From positions 453,963-517,962 of the forward strand of contig NZ_LT632435.1 in NCBI RefSeq assembly GCF_900119495.1: 64,000 bases of DNA. Reading direction: 5' to 3'. Source of the stretch: Arcanobacterium urinimassiliense. Lineage in GTDB: Bacteria > Actinomycetota > Actinomycetes > Actinomycetales > Actinomycetaceae. This document shows positions 53,803-63,206 of the stretch, piece after piece. The notes beneath the pieces were generated by a model. That model saw nothing but the letters and a program-made list of their open reading frames with translations, ran no database searches and was not told the origin of the DNA. Position 1 is the first letter of the stretch. Each line of letters opens with the position of its first letter. The translations under genes and the position numbers were made by a program.

Positions 53803-54981
53803 TTAGTTATTTTGCGGAAGTGTATCGATAATTTGCTGTGCAAAGTTCTCTTTGGCAAAGCGCATATTTACGTACATCATATTCGTCACCGCCATACTGA
53901 AAGGCGTAAAGACTGCCATCGTTATGAGAAGTATGGCGAAGAAAGAAATGAGAGTAGCTACTGAGCTATCTATTGCTATTATGATGACGCTGAAAGATAT
54001 GATAATTACTAAGGTGGCGGCAATGAGCAAAATTGCAGTAAGTGCTACTACTCCCAATAAACGCCAAAAATAGTTTTTCGTTAGTTTCCAAGAGCGCTGA
54101 ATAGCGGCAAGGGGGCCAATATCTTCTGCCACTAGTGCAGGGCCAGCCACGGAGAGGCGAATACTGAAAAATATTAGCAGTAGGCAGAGAAGCGTGAGGA
54201 AAATAGAGTCGGCGATATTGCTTGTGAAATCAGTGGCAGTAAAGGATCCGCCGGTGGCGATTAATATGGCAAATAGAATGCCGCCACCGATTATGAAAGC
54301 CAGATAATAAATTGCATATAGCCCTATGTAGCGCAGGAAGTTCCATCCTAGACAAGGAAGGGGGAGGTGGAACGCGTCGCGTAGCGAGAGTTTTATACCA
54401 CGGATAGAGTTAATGGTGAAGCGAGTGCTGGCTATATATATAATGAGAATTTCCAAAATAATGCAGATATTAATGGAGAGGGCGGCTCCTCCGATTAAGG
54501 AGGCGCCAGCGGCAAAGCCCGTATTAGTGGTATCTAAATCCGCTAAATCTAAAGTGGTGAGTATGGAAGTGCCAGAACCGGCCGAGATAATTACAATAAG
54601 GGCAATTACTGCGAGCGTCAAAATGGCGGGGAAGAGTATATAGGCTACGGGGTTAAATTTAAGGAGCCGAAAAGCGGAAGTTATTATTTCTCCCACCGTG
54701 TGCTCGCGCAGAGGTACTACCGTGCGCAGCGCGCGTGGGGCAGTATGGGGGTCGGTATTATTCGTAATGCGGTAGCTATCGTAGCTCGGCAAGATAGATT
54801 CTAGGGAAGTGGATTCGCTCGGATTAGCGGCAACTGGGGTAGATTCAGTTGGCACAGATTCCTTTGGTGTAGATCCAGTAGGAGTGGTTGCAATCGCTCC
54901 GGCTTCCGGCGTTTCCGCTTCATGCGGGGGTAGATTTTCATTATTAGAAAGTGAATCTGGCTGCTCATTAGCGGTATCCAT
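53803..54981 (-). CDS. Polytopic membrane protein (GPDPase membrane domain-like)
   Basis: A 392-residue protein with a disordered acidic N terminus (residues 1-95, with ESTP-type repeats such as STPKESVPTESTP) and six hydrophobic segments from about residue 115. HTVGEIITSAFRLLKFNPVAYILFPAIL and GPAL-VAEDIGPLAAIQRSWKL with the later KNYFWRLLG are typical of the membrane domain also found in glycerophosphoryl diester phosphodiesterases; no catalytic domain is present. Function unknown. Divergent from mtrA; the 195 nt between carry AT-rich stretches but no promoter I would commit to. Confidence 0.75.
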   Translation of the reverse strand: MDTANEQPDSLSNNENLPPHEAETPEAGAIATTPTGSTPKESVPTESTPVAANPSESTSLESILPSYDSYRITNNTDPHTAPRALRTVVPLREHTVGEIITSAFRLLKFNPVAYILFPAILTLAVIALIVIISAGSGTSILTTLDLADLDTTNTGFAAGASLIGGAALSINICIILEILIIYIASTRFTINSIRGIKLSLRDAFHLPLPCLGWNFLRYIGLYAIYYLAFIIGGGILFAILIATGGSFTATDFTSNIADSIFLTLLCLLLIFFSIRLSVAGPALVAEDIGPLAAIQRSWKLTKNYFWRLLGVVALTAILLIAATLVIIISFSVIIIAIDSSVATLISFFAILLITMAVFTPFSMAVTNMMYVNMRFAKENFAQQIIDTLPQNN

Positions 54982-55176
54982 AGAATCTCCTACCGATGGG
55001 GTTTTGCCGGAACATCGTCATCCACGACTCCAAATAGAGATTAGCGCAAATAAATGGCATTTTCTAGGGATACTGCTGAAAAACGTGGTGTCACAATAAA
55101 AATATCGGAGCTCTAATATAAGGTAGAGATATAGATATCCACATTTATTTCTTTAGCGGTATAGAACGGTAGGATT

Positions 55177-55857
55177 ATGAGCGCGCGTATACTGGTAGTA
55201 GATGACGACCCCGGTATTTCCGAAATGGTAGCTATTCTTTTAGAGTCAGAGGGCTACGAAGTTACTGTATGTGCGCATGGCAATAGTATTTTGCCGCTGT
55301 TTCGGGCGGAGCATCCAGATTTAGTGCTTTTAGATGTGATGCTTCCAGGTATGGATGGCGTAAGTGCCTGCCAAAAAATTCGCGAAGAATCTGATGTGCC
55401 AATAATAATGATGAGTGCAAAGACGGATTCAGTAGATGTAATTGCCGGCTTAGAAGCTGGAGCAGATGATTACGTCACCAAGCCTTTTGATAATTCGGTT
55501 TTATTAGCGCGGGTAAAGACTCGTTTGCGCCGGCAGGAGCCAGAGGCAGAGATACTACATATAGCTGATTTAACTATTGATTTTACTGCTCATGAAGTGC
55601 GGCGGGGCGAAAAGAAAATTCATTTGACGCCTTTGGAGTTTGATCTACTTTCGGTGCTGGCGCGGAAGCCCTATCAAGTATTTTCGCGTGAAGAGTTGCT
55701 GGAAATAGTTTGGGGCTACCAGCATGCTGCAGATACTCGGCTAGTTAATGTGCACGTGCAAAGATTACGAGCAAAAGTTGAGGAAGATCCAGATAATCCG
55801 GAAGTGGTTTTGACGGTACGCGGTGTGGGATACCGGGCAGGAGCGAGTAAGGATTGA
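55177..55857 (+). CDS. mtrA: Response regulator MtrA
   Basis: OmpR-type regulator of cell-wall, division and replication genes in actinobacteria. Receiver domain: DD at 9-11, phospho-acceptor Asp53 in LLDVMLPG, Ser80 and Lys102 in TKPF. C-terminal winged helix (about 128-225): HLTPLEFDLLSVLARKPYQVFSREELLE, VWGYQHAADTRLVNVHVQRLRAKVE, VRGVGYRAG. The order mtrA-mtrB-lpqB-comF-hpf confirms the identity. AGGA lies 3 nt before the ATG. Its stop overlaps the mtrB start. Confidence 0.96.
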   Translation: MSARILVVDDDPGISEMVAILLESEGYEVTVCAHGNSILPLFRAEHPDLVLLDVMLPGMDGVSACQKIREESDVPIIMMSAKTDSVDVIAGLEAGADDYVTKPFDNSVLLARVKTRLRRQEPEAEILHIADLTIDFTAHEVRRGEKKIHLTPLEFDLLSVLARKPYQVFSREELLEIVWGYQHAADTRLVNVHVQRLRAKVEEDPDNPEVVLTVRGVGYRAGASKD

Positions 55858-57800
55858 GCTCTGCAACGGTAGAAGTAGCCGATTCTATTTCTGTATCTAG
55901 CCCGGCTAGCTCCTCGGAGGCCAATAAACCGGGTTTATTTGAGCGCATCTCTACCCGGCTGGAAAGGTTTCAAAAAAGTTGGGGGAACTCGCTACGGCTG
56001 CGAGTGACGGTGGTGATAATTTGCGCAGGCTTAGTCGGGATTGGAATCACTGGTTTCGTAATCACCACGGCGATGGAGTCGGCAATTTTCGAGCAGACTG
56101 TACGTTCGGATTTAGAGTACTTTTCGATGAAAGTTACTGCTGCGCAAGATAAATTTTCGGCTGCAGAATCTCCTACTACCGGGCAAGCCCAGCAAGTGGC
56201 TAATGAAGTGGTTGCCTCAATGTACAATCCTGGGCGCGGGCTAGTTGGATCAGTACTGTTGCTTTCGGAGGGGCAAAAGTATTCAGCTAATCAGATTTTT
56301 GAGCCCTCGACAGCTTCTGATACGCAGGTACGAGCGTTAATAACGCCAGAAATTCGCAGTACTTTAGAAAAAGAGAGTGCAAATTCCACGAATATTGCGT
56401 GGCAATCAGTTGAAGTACCTAATGCAGATGGCGGAGCGGATCCAGGAATAATTGCCGGAGCAATGCTGCAAATACCGAATGCGGGAAATTACGAAATCTA
56501 TGCCGTATACACTTTGGCTGCGCAAGAATCTTTACTAAATGCGATGTATAAGGTATTGATTGCTTCGGTAGTGGTGCTCTTTCTCTTCATTTTAATTTTA
56601 TTGATAATCGTGCTGCGTATGCTGCTGCGTCCGATTGAAAATGCCACTAAGAAGGCAGAATTGCTGGCCGAGGGAGAATTTGCCACGCGGATGGAAGTGC
56701 GTGGAAGTGATGAGTTAGCGCGCCTTGCAAAAGCTTTTAATCAGATGGCGGCTTCTATTGAAGAGCAATTTACTCAGTTGGAGAGAATGTCCCAATTGCA
56801 GACGCAATTTGTCTCAGCAGTATCGCACGAATTGCGCTCGCCGGTGACTACTATCCGCATGGCGGGGCAACTTATTTTTGATAAGCGAGAAGAACTACCA
56901 GCGGCTTTACGGCGCAGTGCTGAATTGCAGCATGATCAGGTGAATAACCTAGATTCGATGTTAGCCGACCTTTTGGAAATATCGCGTTACGATGCCGGTG
57001 CTATGACTCTTACTACAGAGACGGTAGATATCTCAGAGCTAGTTGCAAAAACGGTGGCATCACTGCGTCCGCTTGCGCAAGATAATGGAAGTGATACCCA
57101 GATAATTACCAGTGGGGAGACGAGTGCAGAAATAGAAATCCGCCGGATTGAGCGTATTATTCGTAATTTATTAGTGAATGCCTATGAGCACGGAGAAGGA
57201 AAGCCCGTGCAGATACGGGTGGTAGCCAATGATACTGCAGTGGCGGTAGGAGTAGTTGATTTTGGTATTGGGATTACTGCGGATCAGGCTGAGCATGTAT
57301 TCGATCGTTTTTGGCGGGCAGATAGTTCGCGCGTGCGTAAAACGGGCGGCACTGGTTTAGGTCTTACGATTGCCCGGGAAGATGCGCTGATACATGGTGG
57401 TTCTTTAGAAGCAAGCGGTTATTTAGGAGCAGGAGCAGTATTTTTACTAACTATTCCTAAGCAGCCTGGAGCTAGCCACATTAAACCACTTTCTCTTTCT
57501 GATTTACTGCTTGTCTATGAAACTTCTCGGGAGTCAGCTGCGGAAATTACCGCGGAGTCTGCTGGAGATGGTGCCGGAGATTCCGCCACCACGGGAGGAG
57601 AAGATTTCCCAGAGGAAGCGCAAGCGGCGGCAGTAGAGGAAAAAACTGCGGCAACAGCAGGCGCTGCTGTGGGTATCGATGCGAATGTAGATACAGATCC
57701 GGAAGCTCAGAAAGATTCGGAAGCTCCGAAAGATCCGGAAGTTTCTGCTGAGTCAGATATAGTAGTGGACTCAGAGGAGGGCAGAGAAAATGCGCAGTAA
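55854..57800 (+). CDS. mtrB: Sensor histidine kinase MtrB
   Basis: A 648-residue membrane kinase that phosphorylates MtrA. Membrane segments at about 55-75 and 235-258 flank an external sensor domain; HAMP follows, then HisKA with His325 in SAVSHELRSPVTT, and the ATPase lid NLLVNAYEHGEG, VDFGIGI, GGTGLGLTIAR. The C-terminal tail after about 535 is acidic and has 18-nt repeats (DPEAQK, DSEAPK, DPEVSA). The TTG start overlaps the mtrA stop (TTGA). It overlaps lpqB by 11 nt. Confidence 0.95.
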   Translation: MSSATVEVADSISVSSPASSSEANKPGLFERISTRLERFQKSWGNSLRLRVTVVIICAGLVGIGITGFVITTAMESAIFEQTVRSDLEYFSMKVTAAQDKFSAAESPTTGQAQQVANEVVASMYNPGRGLVGSVLLLSEGQKYSANQIFEPSTASDTQVRALITPEIRSTLEKESANSTNIAWQSVEVPNADGGADPGIIAGAMLQIPNAGNYEIYAVYTLAAQESLLNAMYKVLIASVVVLFLFILILLIIVLRMLLRPIENATKKAELLAEGEFATRMEVRGSDELARLAKAFNQMAASIEEQFTQLERMSQLQTQFVSAVSHELRSPVTTIRMAGQLIFDKREELPAALRRSAELQHDQVNNLDSMLADLLEISRYDAGAMTLTTETVDISELVAKTVASLRPLAQDNGSDTQIITSGETSAEIEIRRIERIIRNLLVNAYEHGEGKPVQIRVVANDTAVAVGVVDFGIGITADQAEHVFDRFWRADSSRVRKTGGTGLGLTIAREDALIHGGSLEASGYLGAGAVFLLTIPKQPGASHIKPLSLSDLLLVYETSRESAAEITAESAGDGAGDSATTGGEDFPEEAQAAAVEEKTAATAGAAVGIDANVDTDPEAQKDSEAPKDPEVSAESDIVVDSEEGRENAQ

Positions 57801-59475
57801 AAGTATTGCTTTATTGGGAGTATTGCTGCTGCTTCTCTCTGCTTGTGCCGGACTTCCCCGCAGCGGAGAGGTGCAGGTGCAAGAGCGGCTTCGGCAGGTA
57901 GATGGAGATGTGACCCTCCATCCGGTAGGGCCGAAAAAAGGGGCAACTCCGCAAGAGATAGTGGAATCTTTTACGCGGGCGGCAGCGGCCGGGCTTTACG
58001 ATGATTTTGCGGTAGCGCGGGAGTATCTAATGCCGGAAGCTGCTGCAAAGTGGAATCCGCTTATGCAGGTAAGTATTTATGCCGATAGTCGTACGCCAGC
58101 TACTTCGCAGACAGATACGGGCAGTTTTAAAACTTCGGTGGCGGCTCTCGGATCGATAAATGCGGAGGGAATGTATGCAAATGCTCCGCAAGATGCGTTA
58201 ATTACTAACGAGTACTCCTTGGTGCGCAATAGTGATAAAGAGTGGCGTATATCCGTATTAACCGACGGCATAGTAATACCGCAGGCAATTTTCTCATCTT
58301 TCTATGCGGAAGCTGCTCTCTATTTCCTCAATCAGGATAATTCAGCTTTAGTAGCAGATGTACGCTGGTATCCACGCAAGCGTCTTTCTAGTCAGTTAGC
58401 GCGCGGGTTAGTAGCTGGGCCGTCTAAATGGCTGGCGGGAGCCGTAAAATCTGCGATTCCTGCATCTGCAGACGTGGAATCAGTAGAAGTGCAAGTAGAT
58501 CCGGCAGTGGCGAAGATTAATCTTTCTTCTGATATAGTCTCGCTTCCTGATTCGGCTCTGGCATTGATAAATGCACAGTTCGAAAAGACTTTTGCTGCTG
58601 CCGGCCTAGCTCCGAAGATAAAGATTTTTGCCAAAGGTGGCCCGGTGCGTGATACAGCGAAATTGGATTTACCAGTGTATCCGCTAGCTACTTCGCCATT
58701 AACTGCTCTGGCAGATGGAATTCCGGTGCAAATTACGAAGAACCAACAGCTTCCGCTCTTTAATAATGCGGCTATTGCTGGTTTAGGATTAACTGATTTA
58801 GCTGCTGGATACAGTGATAATGTGCAGTATGGGGCGGCATTAGGGAAGGAGCGCAGCCGGCTCTATCTTTTGAATTATGCAGATGCTCGCTGGCAGCAAA
58901 TATACAGTGGGCGAGAGCTGGCGGGCCCTTCTATGGATAGATATGCATGGATCTGGGTAGGTGAAAAGCGCTCAGATGGCGCTTTGACAGCTATTTCTAT
59001 GGAAAGTGGAGCTGATATCCACCTAGATATTCCTTCCTTAAAAGGTAAAGATGTGCAGGCAATCGCGGTATCTCGAGAAGGAAATCGCATTGTTGTAGCC
59101 TGCCGGAAAGAAACTAAGCAAGAATTATTAGTGGCAGCCATTGTGCGTGATGAGCACGGAAAACCGGTTAAGCTAGGTGAACCGCTACAGATAGGGCAGC
59201 GTTTGGAAAATATTTCCGATATAGCGTGGATAAGTGAATCAAAGCTGGCAGTGTTGGCAAAAGAAAGTGAAAAGGATGAAAATTCACTTTCGGCTTTGCA
59301 AATTGGTGGACCTATGAAGAAAATCAACGGTATTACTAATCCGCAGGCTTTGACGGCTGGGCGTGGTAAAGATTCTATCGTGCTCTTAGGGGCAGATTCT
59401 AAACTTTATGAATATTCTGCGGGAGTGTGGAAAGTTATTGCGGAAAAGGTGAGTGCGCCTGCTTTAGCTGGCTGA
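57790..59475 (+). CDS. lpqB: Lipoprotein LpqB (MtrAB accessory)
   Basis: A 561-residue lipoprotein with lipobox LLSAC, Cys19 being the lipidated residue. Residues about 200-310 form the GerMN domain (PSKWLAGAVKSAIP, VDPAVAKINLSSDIVSLPDSALALI), and the C-terminal half is a beta-propeller with repeated YxWIxxxxxDGALTAI-like strands. LpqB binds the MtrB sensor domain and modulates its activity in mycobacteria and Streptomyces. It starts inside the end of mtrB, so the three genes are one operon. Confidence 0.95.
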   Translation: MRSKSIALLGVLLLLLSACAGLPRSGEVQVQERLRQVDGDVTLHPVGPKKGATPQEIVESFTRAAAAGLYDDFAVAREYLMPEAAAKWNPLMQVSIYADSRTPATSQTDTGSFKTSVAALGSINAEGMYANAPQDALITNEYSLVRNSDKEWRISVLTDGIVIPQAIFSSFYAEAALYFLNQDNSALVADVRWYPRKRLSSQLARGLVAGPSKWLAGAVKSAIPASADVESVEVQVDPAVAKINLSSDIVSLPDSALALINAQFEKTFAAAGLAPKIKIFAKGGPVRDTAKLDLPVYPLATSPLTALADGIPVQITKNQQLPLFNNAAIAGLGLTDLAAGYSDNVQYGAALGKERSRLYLLNYADARWQQIYSGRELAGPSMDRYAWIWVGEKRSDGALTAISMESGADIHLDIPSLKGKDVQAIAVSREGNRIVVACRKETKQELLVAAIVRDEHGKPVKLGEPLQIGQRLENISDIAWISESKLAVLAKESEKDENSLSALQIGGPMKKINGITNPQALTAGRGKDSIVLLGADSKLYEYSAGVWKVIAEKVSAPALAG

Positions 59476-59536
59476 GTGAAATTTTCCAACTCTGTTGAGT
59501 TTGCTTAGCGATGCCTGTATTTTCAGCCGCACTGAG

Positions 59537-59606
59537 TTCTGTTCGCTTGGTTCTGTTCGCTTAGTTTTGTGCTTTGAATTTTGTTCATCAAGTTTTATTC
59601 GTTGAG
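59537..59606. repeat. Five tandem 14-nt units after lpqB
   Basis: Units TTCTGTTCGCTTGG, TTCTGTTCGCTTAG, TTTTGTGCTTTGAA, TTTTGTTCATCAAG and TTTTATTCGTTGAG run without gaps. The unit is not a multiple of three. The 290 nt between lpqB and comF hold this repeat and otherwise no gene that I can support. Confidence 0.75.
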
Positions 59607-59765
59607 TTGGAGTGGTACAGGCCGGAGAGAGTTCAGTTATTGCTGAATGTAAGGAACGCGAAGTGGGCTCAAAGTATCGTTGTGCCCGAGGGTAAGAAAA
59701 GAGGGGTTTTCCCTCAAAGTTATTTTTAGTCATTGCGGGTAATCCATTTCTGGAAATATGCCACT

Positions 59766-60659
59766 ATGAGGGAAAACTGGATAAGTGAAATTCTCGACTT
59801 AATATTTCCGCGTTACTGCGTGGGGTGTGGCAGCTGGGATACGGAACTGTGCGTTGAATGTGCCAGCGATTTAATGGGTGCTTGGTGGCAGCCAAGCCCT
59901 CCTTATTTGCAGTTAGTACAGGCAGAAGATGGGGGACAAGAAGAGGAAGAATACGAGGAAAAAGACGGGGAAAAAGTTGAGGAAAAATACGGAGTAGAAG
60001 TAGAGGAAAAATACGAAGCAGAAGATACGGAAGTGGGTTTTATACTTCGTCCAGCTTTTCCTCTTTATGCGCGGAGTGCATATCGCGGAAGGTGTCGACG
60101 CATTATCGTGGCCTGGAAGCACAGTAATCTGCGGGAATTAGATAGAAAAATATTGCTACTTTGGCAGCAGGCTTTAGCAGAAATACCGCGGGAAGTTTTT
60201 GCTGTGCCTCCAGGGGAGCAAAAATTATTAATTACCAATGCTCCTTCGGCTTTTTCCCGCCGGTGGGCAGGGCAGTTAGTGGCCGGGAAACTAGCTCGGC
60301 GCGTAGCCGAGAGTTGCGAAGGGGAATATGCGCCGGTGTTGTGGAAGAAAAGTACTTCCAGATCGGGAATGATTGCGCGCAGCAGCAGAATTATCTGGAA
60401 AAAATTTTTCCAGCAATATCGTAGCAAGTCTTTGGCTAAGCGACTGGAATCTAGCCATGATATTGTTTGCCGTTTGCCACTCGCGGGGCGAGAAGTGCTA
60501 CTGATAGACGATGTGCTCGCCTCGGGGGCCACTTTGCGTGCGTGTGCTCAGGCAATCGCAAGACAGGGCGGAAAAGTGCGTGGAGCTTTGGTTTTAGCAG
60601 CTGCCGAACCAAAAATTTTGCGTGGTTCAGCTCACAATTTGCCAATAAATTCGGTATAA
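59766..60659 (+). CDS. comF: ComF-family phosphoribosyltransferase-like protein with acidic repeat insertion
   Basis: A 297-residue protein. N-terminal zinc ribbon FPRYCVGCGSWDTELCVECA and C-terminal phosphoribosyltransferase site VLLIDDVLASGATLRACAQAI are the ComF marks. Between them, about residues 55-98, lies an insertion of mostly Glu, Lys and Tyr, built from 8-residue repeats (EEKDGEKV, EEKYGVEV, EEKYEAED), absent from the family as I know it. In naturally competent bacteria ComF takes part in DNA uptake; in actinobacteria its role is unclear. TTG at 59733 is an in-frame alternative with a TATTTT box 6 nt upstream; ATG at 59766 fits the family start. Confidence 0.85.
   Translation: MRENWISEILDLIFPRYCVGCGSWDTELCVECASDLMGAWWQPSPPYLQLVQAEDGGQEEEEYEEKDGEKVEEKYGVEVEEKYEAEDTEVGFILRPAFPLYARSAYRGRCRRIIVAWKHSNLRELDRKILLLWQQALAEIPREVFAVPPGEQKLLITNAPSAFSRRWAGQLVAGKLARRVAESCEGEYAPVLWKKSTSRSGMIARSSRIIWKKFFQQYRSKSLAKRLESSHDIVCRLPLAGREVLLIDDVLASGATLRACAQAIARQGGKVRGALVLAAAEPKILRGSAHNLPINSV
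59955..60026. repeat. Three tandem 24-nt units inside comF
   Basis: Three units, each beginning GAGGAAAAA, encode EEKDGEKV, EEKYGVEV and EEKYEAED in frame. Confidence 0.8.
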
Positions 60660-60660
60660 T
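60655..60660 (+). promoter_or_regulatory. TATAAT -10 box overlapping the comF stop, likely for hpf
   Basis: A perfect TATAAT overlaps the comF stop codon. A weak -35 (TCACAA) lies 17 nt upstream. Use would give a leader of about 195 nt before hpf. Confidence 0.5.
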
Positions 60661-60794
60661 TGAAGCACGGTAGCGAAAGAGAGAATCTTTAGCTATTGCA
60701 TCGCTAAATATAGGCTAAATATAGAGCGCTTAGCCGCTAGTGGTTTTACGTAGCGTTCTATTTTGGGTGGAGATGGGGTGATAAAGATTCGCTG

Positions 60795-60835
60795 CTCACG
60801 CGCTCGTGAGTGTGTTAACCTGCGGGTATGCCCGC
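60795..60835 (+). other. Two stem-loops in the hpf leader
   Basis: CTCACG-cgct-CGTGAG (60795-60810) and GCGGG-tatg-CCCGC (60822-60835) lie just before the RBS AGGGAGG at 60851. No T-run follows, so they are not terminators. Confidence 0.55.
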
Positions 60836-60862
60836 CTTGCCGGTAGACCAAGGGAGGTCATC

Positions 60863-61546
60863 GTGGAATTTGTAGTTAAAGGTAGAAATACAGAAGTTTC
60901 TGATAAATTTCGCACGCATGTGGAAGATAAACTTTTCAAAATTGAGCAGTTTGCTCCCCGCGCACAGCGAGTAGAAGTAGAGCTTACGCATGAGCTAAAT
61001 CCAGCGCAGGCAGATCGCTCCTACCGTATTGAAATTACGCTGCGGGATAAAGGGCCAGTGGTGCGTGCCGAAGCTGCCGCTTCTGATCAGTATGGAGCTT
61101 TAGATTTAGCGTCGCAAAAATTACTTGAGCAGTTGCGGCGGGCGAATGAGCGGCGTACTAAGCATCGCCGAGCAGATAAGCGGGCTATTCGGAATTATCA
61201 TGAAATTGACGTGGAAGCTCTGATGAGTTTGCAAAACTCCACTAGTGATAAACCGGCCGGTGCTCCCGATGTAGCGGCGGTGCCTACTGCTCTGGGAGAG
61301 GAAGTAGAGAGTCAGATGGGAGATTCCCCCGTCATGATTCGGCAAAAACTCTACGAAGCCAAGCCTATGAATATTGAACAGGCTATTTACGAAATGGAAC
61401 TGGTAGGCCATCCGTTCTATATATTCATCGACGAAGAAACTTTGCAGCCGTGTGCCGCCTATCATCGGCGGGGTTGGACTTACGGAATTATTCGTCTAGA
61501 TGCAAAAATAGCGGATATGGATGCGGGAGATAAAGCTTCCGAATAA
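60863..61546 (+). CDS. hpf: Long ribosome hibernation-promoting factor
   Basis: Binds the 30S decoding region and dimerises ribosomes to 100S particles in slow growth. N-terminal domain (1-105) starts EFVVKGRNTEVSDKFRTHVEDKL; the C-terminal dimerisation domain shows SPVMIRQKLYEAKPMNIEQAIYEMELVGHPFYIFIDEET. At 227 residues it is the long actinobacterial/firmicute form. An in-frame GTG at 60806 would add 19 residues; the GTG at 60863 has AGGGAGG 5 nt upstream and is preferred. Neighbours comF and lpqB are conserved; secA, the usual next gene, is absent here. Confidence 0.95.
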   Translation: MEFVVKGRNTEVSDKFRTHVEDKLFKIEQFAPRAQRVEVELTHELNPAQADRSYRIEITLRDKGPVVRAEAAASDQYGALDLASQKLLEQLRRANERRTKHRRADKRAIRNYHEIDVEALMSLQNSTSDKPAGAPDVAAVPTALGEEVESQMGDSPVMIRQKLYEAKPMNIEQAIYEMELVGHPFYIFIDEETLQPCAAYHRRGWTYGIIRLDAKIADMDAGDKASE

Positions 61547-61561
61547 TTTTTTAGTTATAAG

Positions 61562-61606
61562 ACAGCGGCAGGTAGCTCGAATGTAAAAAGAGTCACCTGC
61601 CGCTGT
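61562..61606 (+). terminator. Hairpin terminator after hpf
   Basis: Perfect 12-bp stem ACAGCGGCAGGT with ACCTGCCGCTGT, loop of 21 nt, located 16 nt after the hpf stop. The T-run after the stem is poor. Confidence 0.65.
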
Positions 61607-61673
61607 TGCTATATCGATTTAGAATAGAAACTAGTAGCATTTGAATGAGTCATTTACGAGCGAAGAGGTATGT

Positions 61674-63062
61674 GTGAATAATAGACCCCTGCAAGTGGCA
61701 GTAATTGGAGCTGGCCCAGCTGGCATTTATGCTTCTGATATTCTTTCTAAATCCGGTATTGATGTACACATAGATTTATATGAAAAATTGCCCGCACCCT
61801 ACGGGTTAGTGCGTTACGGGGTAGCTCCGGATCATCCCCGCATAAAGCAAATAATTAACGCACTCTACAATATTCTGCGCCGCGGAGATATTCGCTTAGT
61901 GGGGAATGTAGAAATCGGAAAAGACGTCACTTTCTCGGAGTTGCATGAGCACTATGATGCAATTGTTATTGCCACTGGAGCAGATCGAGATCGGCCATTT
62001 GCAATCCCCGGGTCAGATTTACCGGAAGTCTATGGTGCAGCTGATTTCGTATATTGGTACGACGGGCATCCGGATTATCCGCGTACCTGGCCGTTGCAGG
62101 CAAAAGAAGTAGCCGTAATCGGTGCCGGAAATGTGGCTTTAGATATTTCGCGTATTCTCGCGAAACATCCAGATGACTTAATGAGCACAGAAATTCCGGA
62201 AAATGTAGAGGCAGGATTACGGGAGTCTCCCGTCACTGATGTGCATCTCTTTGCTCGGCGGGGGCCAGCGCAGGTGAAATTTACCCCGATGGAATTGCGG
62301 GAACTCGGGCAAGTACCGGATGTAGATATTATTGTCTACGAAGAAGATTTCCAATATGATGCCGCTTCGGAAGAAAAAGTAAATTCGGTGCGGATGACTC
62401 GGCAAGTAGTGAGTATTCTTACTGATTATCTATTTGATCAGGAAGAGGAAAAGACTGCTAGTCGCCGTATACATTTACATATGATGTCGCAGCCGGCGGA
62501 AATTCTCGGCACGGATCATGTGGAAGGCATCCGGATGGAACGCACTGCTTTGCAGGGCGATGGGAGTGTGAAAGGTACCGGAGAATACGTAGATTATCCA
62601 GTACAAGCGGTCTACAGAGCCATTGGCTACTATTCTTCTCCTATTGCCGGAGCTCCATTTGATGCTGAACGCGGCGTAGTTCCCAATGTGGCGGGGCGTA
62701 TCTTGGACGAGAATACAGGTGAGCCGCTATCGGGTATGTATGCTACGGGTTGGATTAAGCGCGGACCAGTCGGCCTTATCGGATCTACTAAATCTGATGC
62801 GCAGGAAACTATTCAAAATTTAGTTTCTGATTACGAGGCAGGTAAGCTGGCGGCAACTACTACTGATTTGGGCTGGAAAGCTATGCAAAAGCTTTTGGAA
62901 GCACGCGATATTCACTACACCACTTGGCACGGATGGGAACTACTGGAAGATTTTGAGAAATCGCTGGGGTCAGCCGTCGGGCGTGAGCGTATAAAGGTAG
63001 TGGAGCGCGATACGATGGCGGCAATATCGCGGGGCGAATCCCATGCTGGAAAGCTTTATTAG
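61674..63062 (+). CDS. fprA: Ferredoxin-NADP reductase, FprA type
   Basis: A 462-residue FAD enzyme of the adrenodoxin-reductase-like group. VAVIGAGPAGIYASDIL binds FAD; EKLPAPYGLVRYGVAPDHP, VIATGADRDR, AVIGAGNVALDISRIL for NADP, and GWIKRGPVGLIGSTKSDAQET near the end are the FprA set. It moves electrons between NADPH and ferredoxin, possibly the FdxA of this window. A TTG at 61641 extends the frame, but GAAGAGG lies 5 nt before the GTG at 61674, and the shorter form matches the family N terminus. Alone on its strand between hpf and the tRNA genes. Confidence 0.95.
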   Translation: MNNRPLQVAVIGAGPAGIYASDILSKSGIDVHIDLYEKLPAPYGLVRYGVAPDHPRIKQIINALYNILRRGDIRLVGNVEIGKDVTFSELHEHYDAIVIATGADRDRPFAIPGSDLPEVYGAADFVYWYDGHPDYPRTWPLQAKEVAVIGAGNVALDISRILAKHPDDLMSTEIPENVEAGLRESPVTDVHLFARRGPAQVKFTPMELRELGQVPDVDIIVYEEDFQYDAASEEKVNSVRMTRQVVSILTDYLFDQEEEKTASRRIHLHMMSQPAEILGTDHVEGIRMERTALQGDGSVKGTGEYVDYPVQAVYRAIGYYSSPIAGAPFDAERGVVPNVAGRILDENTGEPLSGMYATGWIKRGPVGLIGSTKSDAQETIQNLVSDYEAGKLAATTTDLGWKAMQKLLEARDIHYTTWHGWELLEDFEKSLGSAVGRERIKVVERDTMAAISRGESHAGKLY

Positions 63063-63206
63063 GCAGGAAAAATTAGTAAGTGTGACGATTATGGCATGCG
63101 AATTACGGGATTCGGTTTGAATATAACTGCCTTTACCTGCTAATCTCATTTGTCGTGCACAAGTTGCGGATTGCTCAGTTTCTGAGTGAGAAGCAATATC
63201 TGCCGC

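Noticed and set aside
59464-59733. Open frame of 89 codons on the minus strand between lpqB and comF
   Set aside because: It runs through the 14-nt tandem repeat, has no RBS and no recognisable domain; the repeat unit is not a codon multiple.
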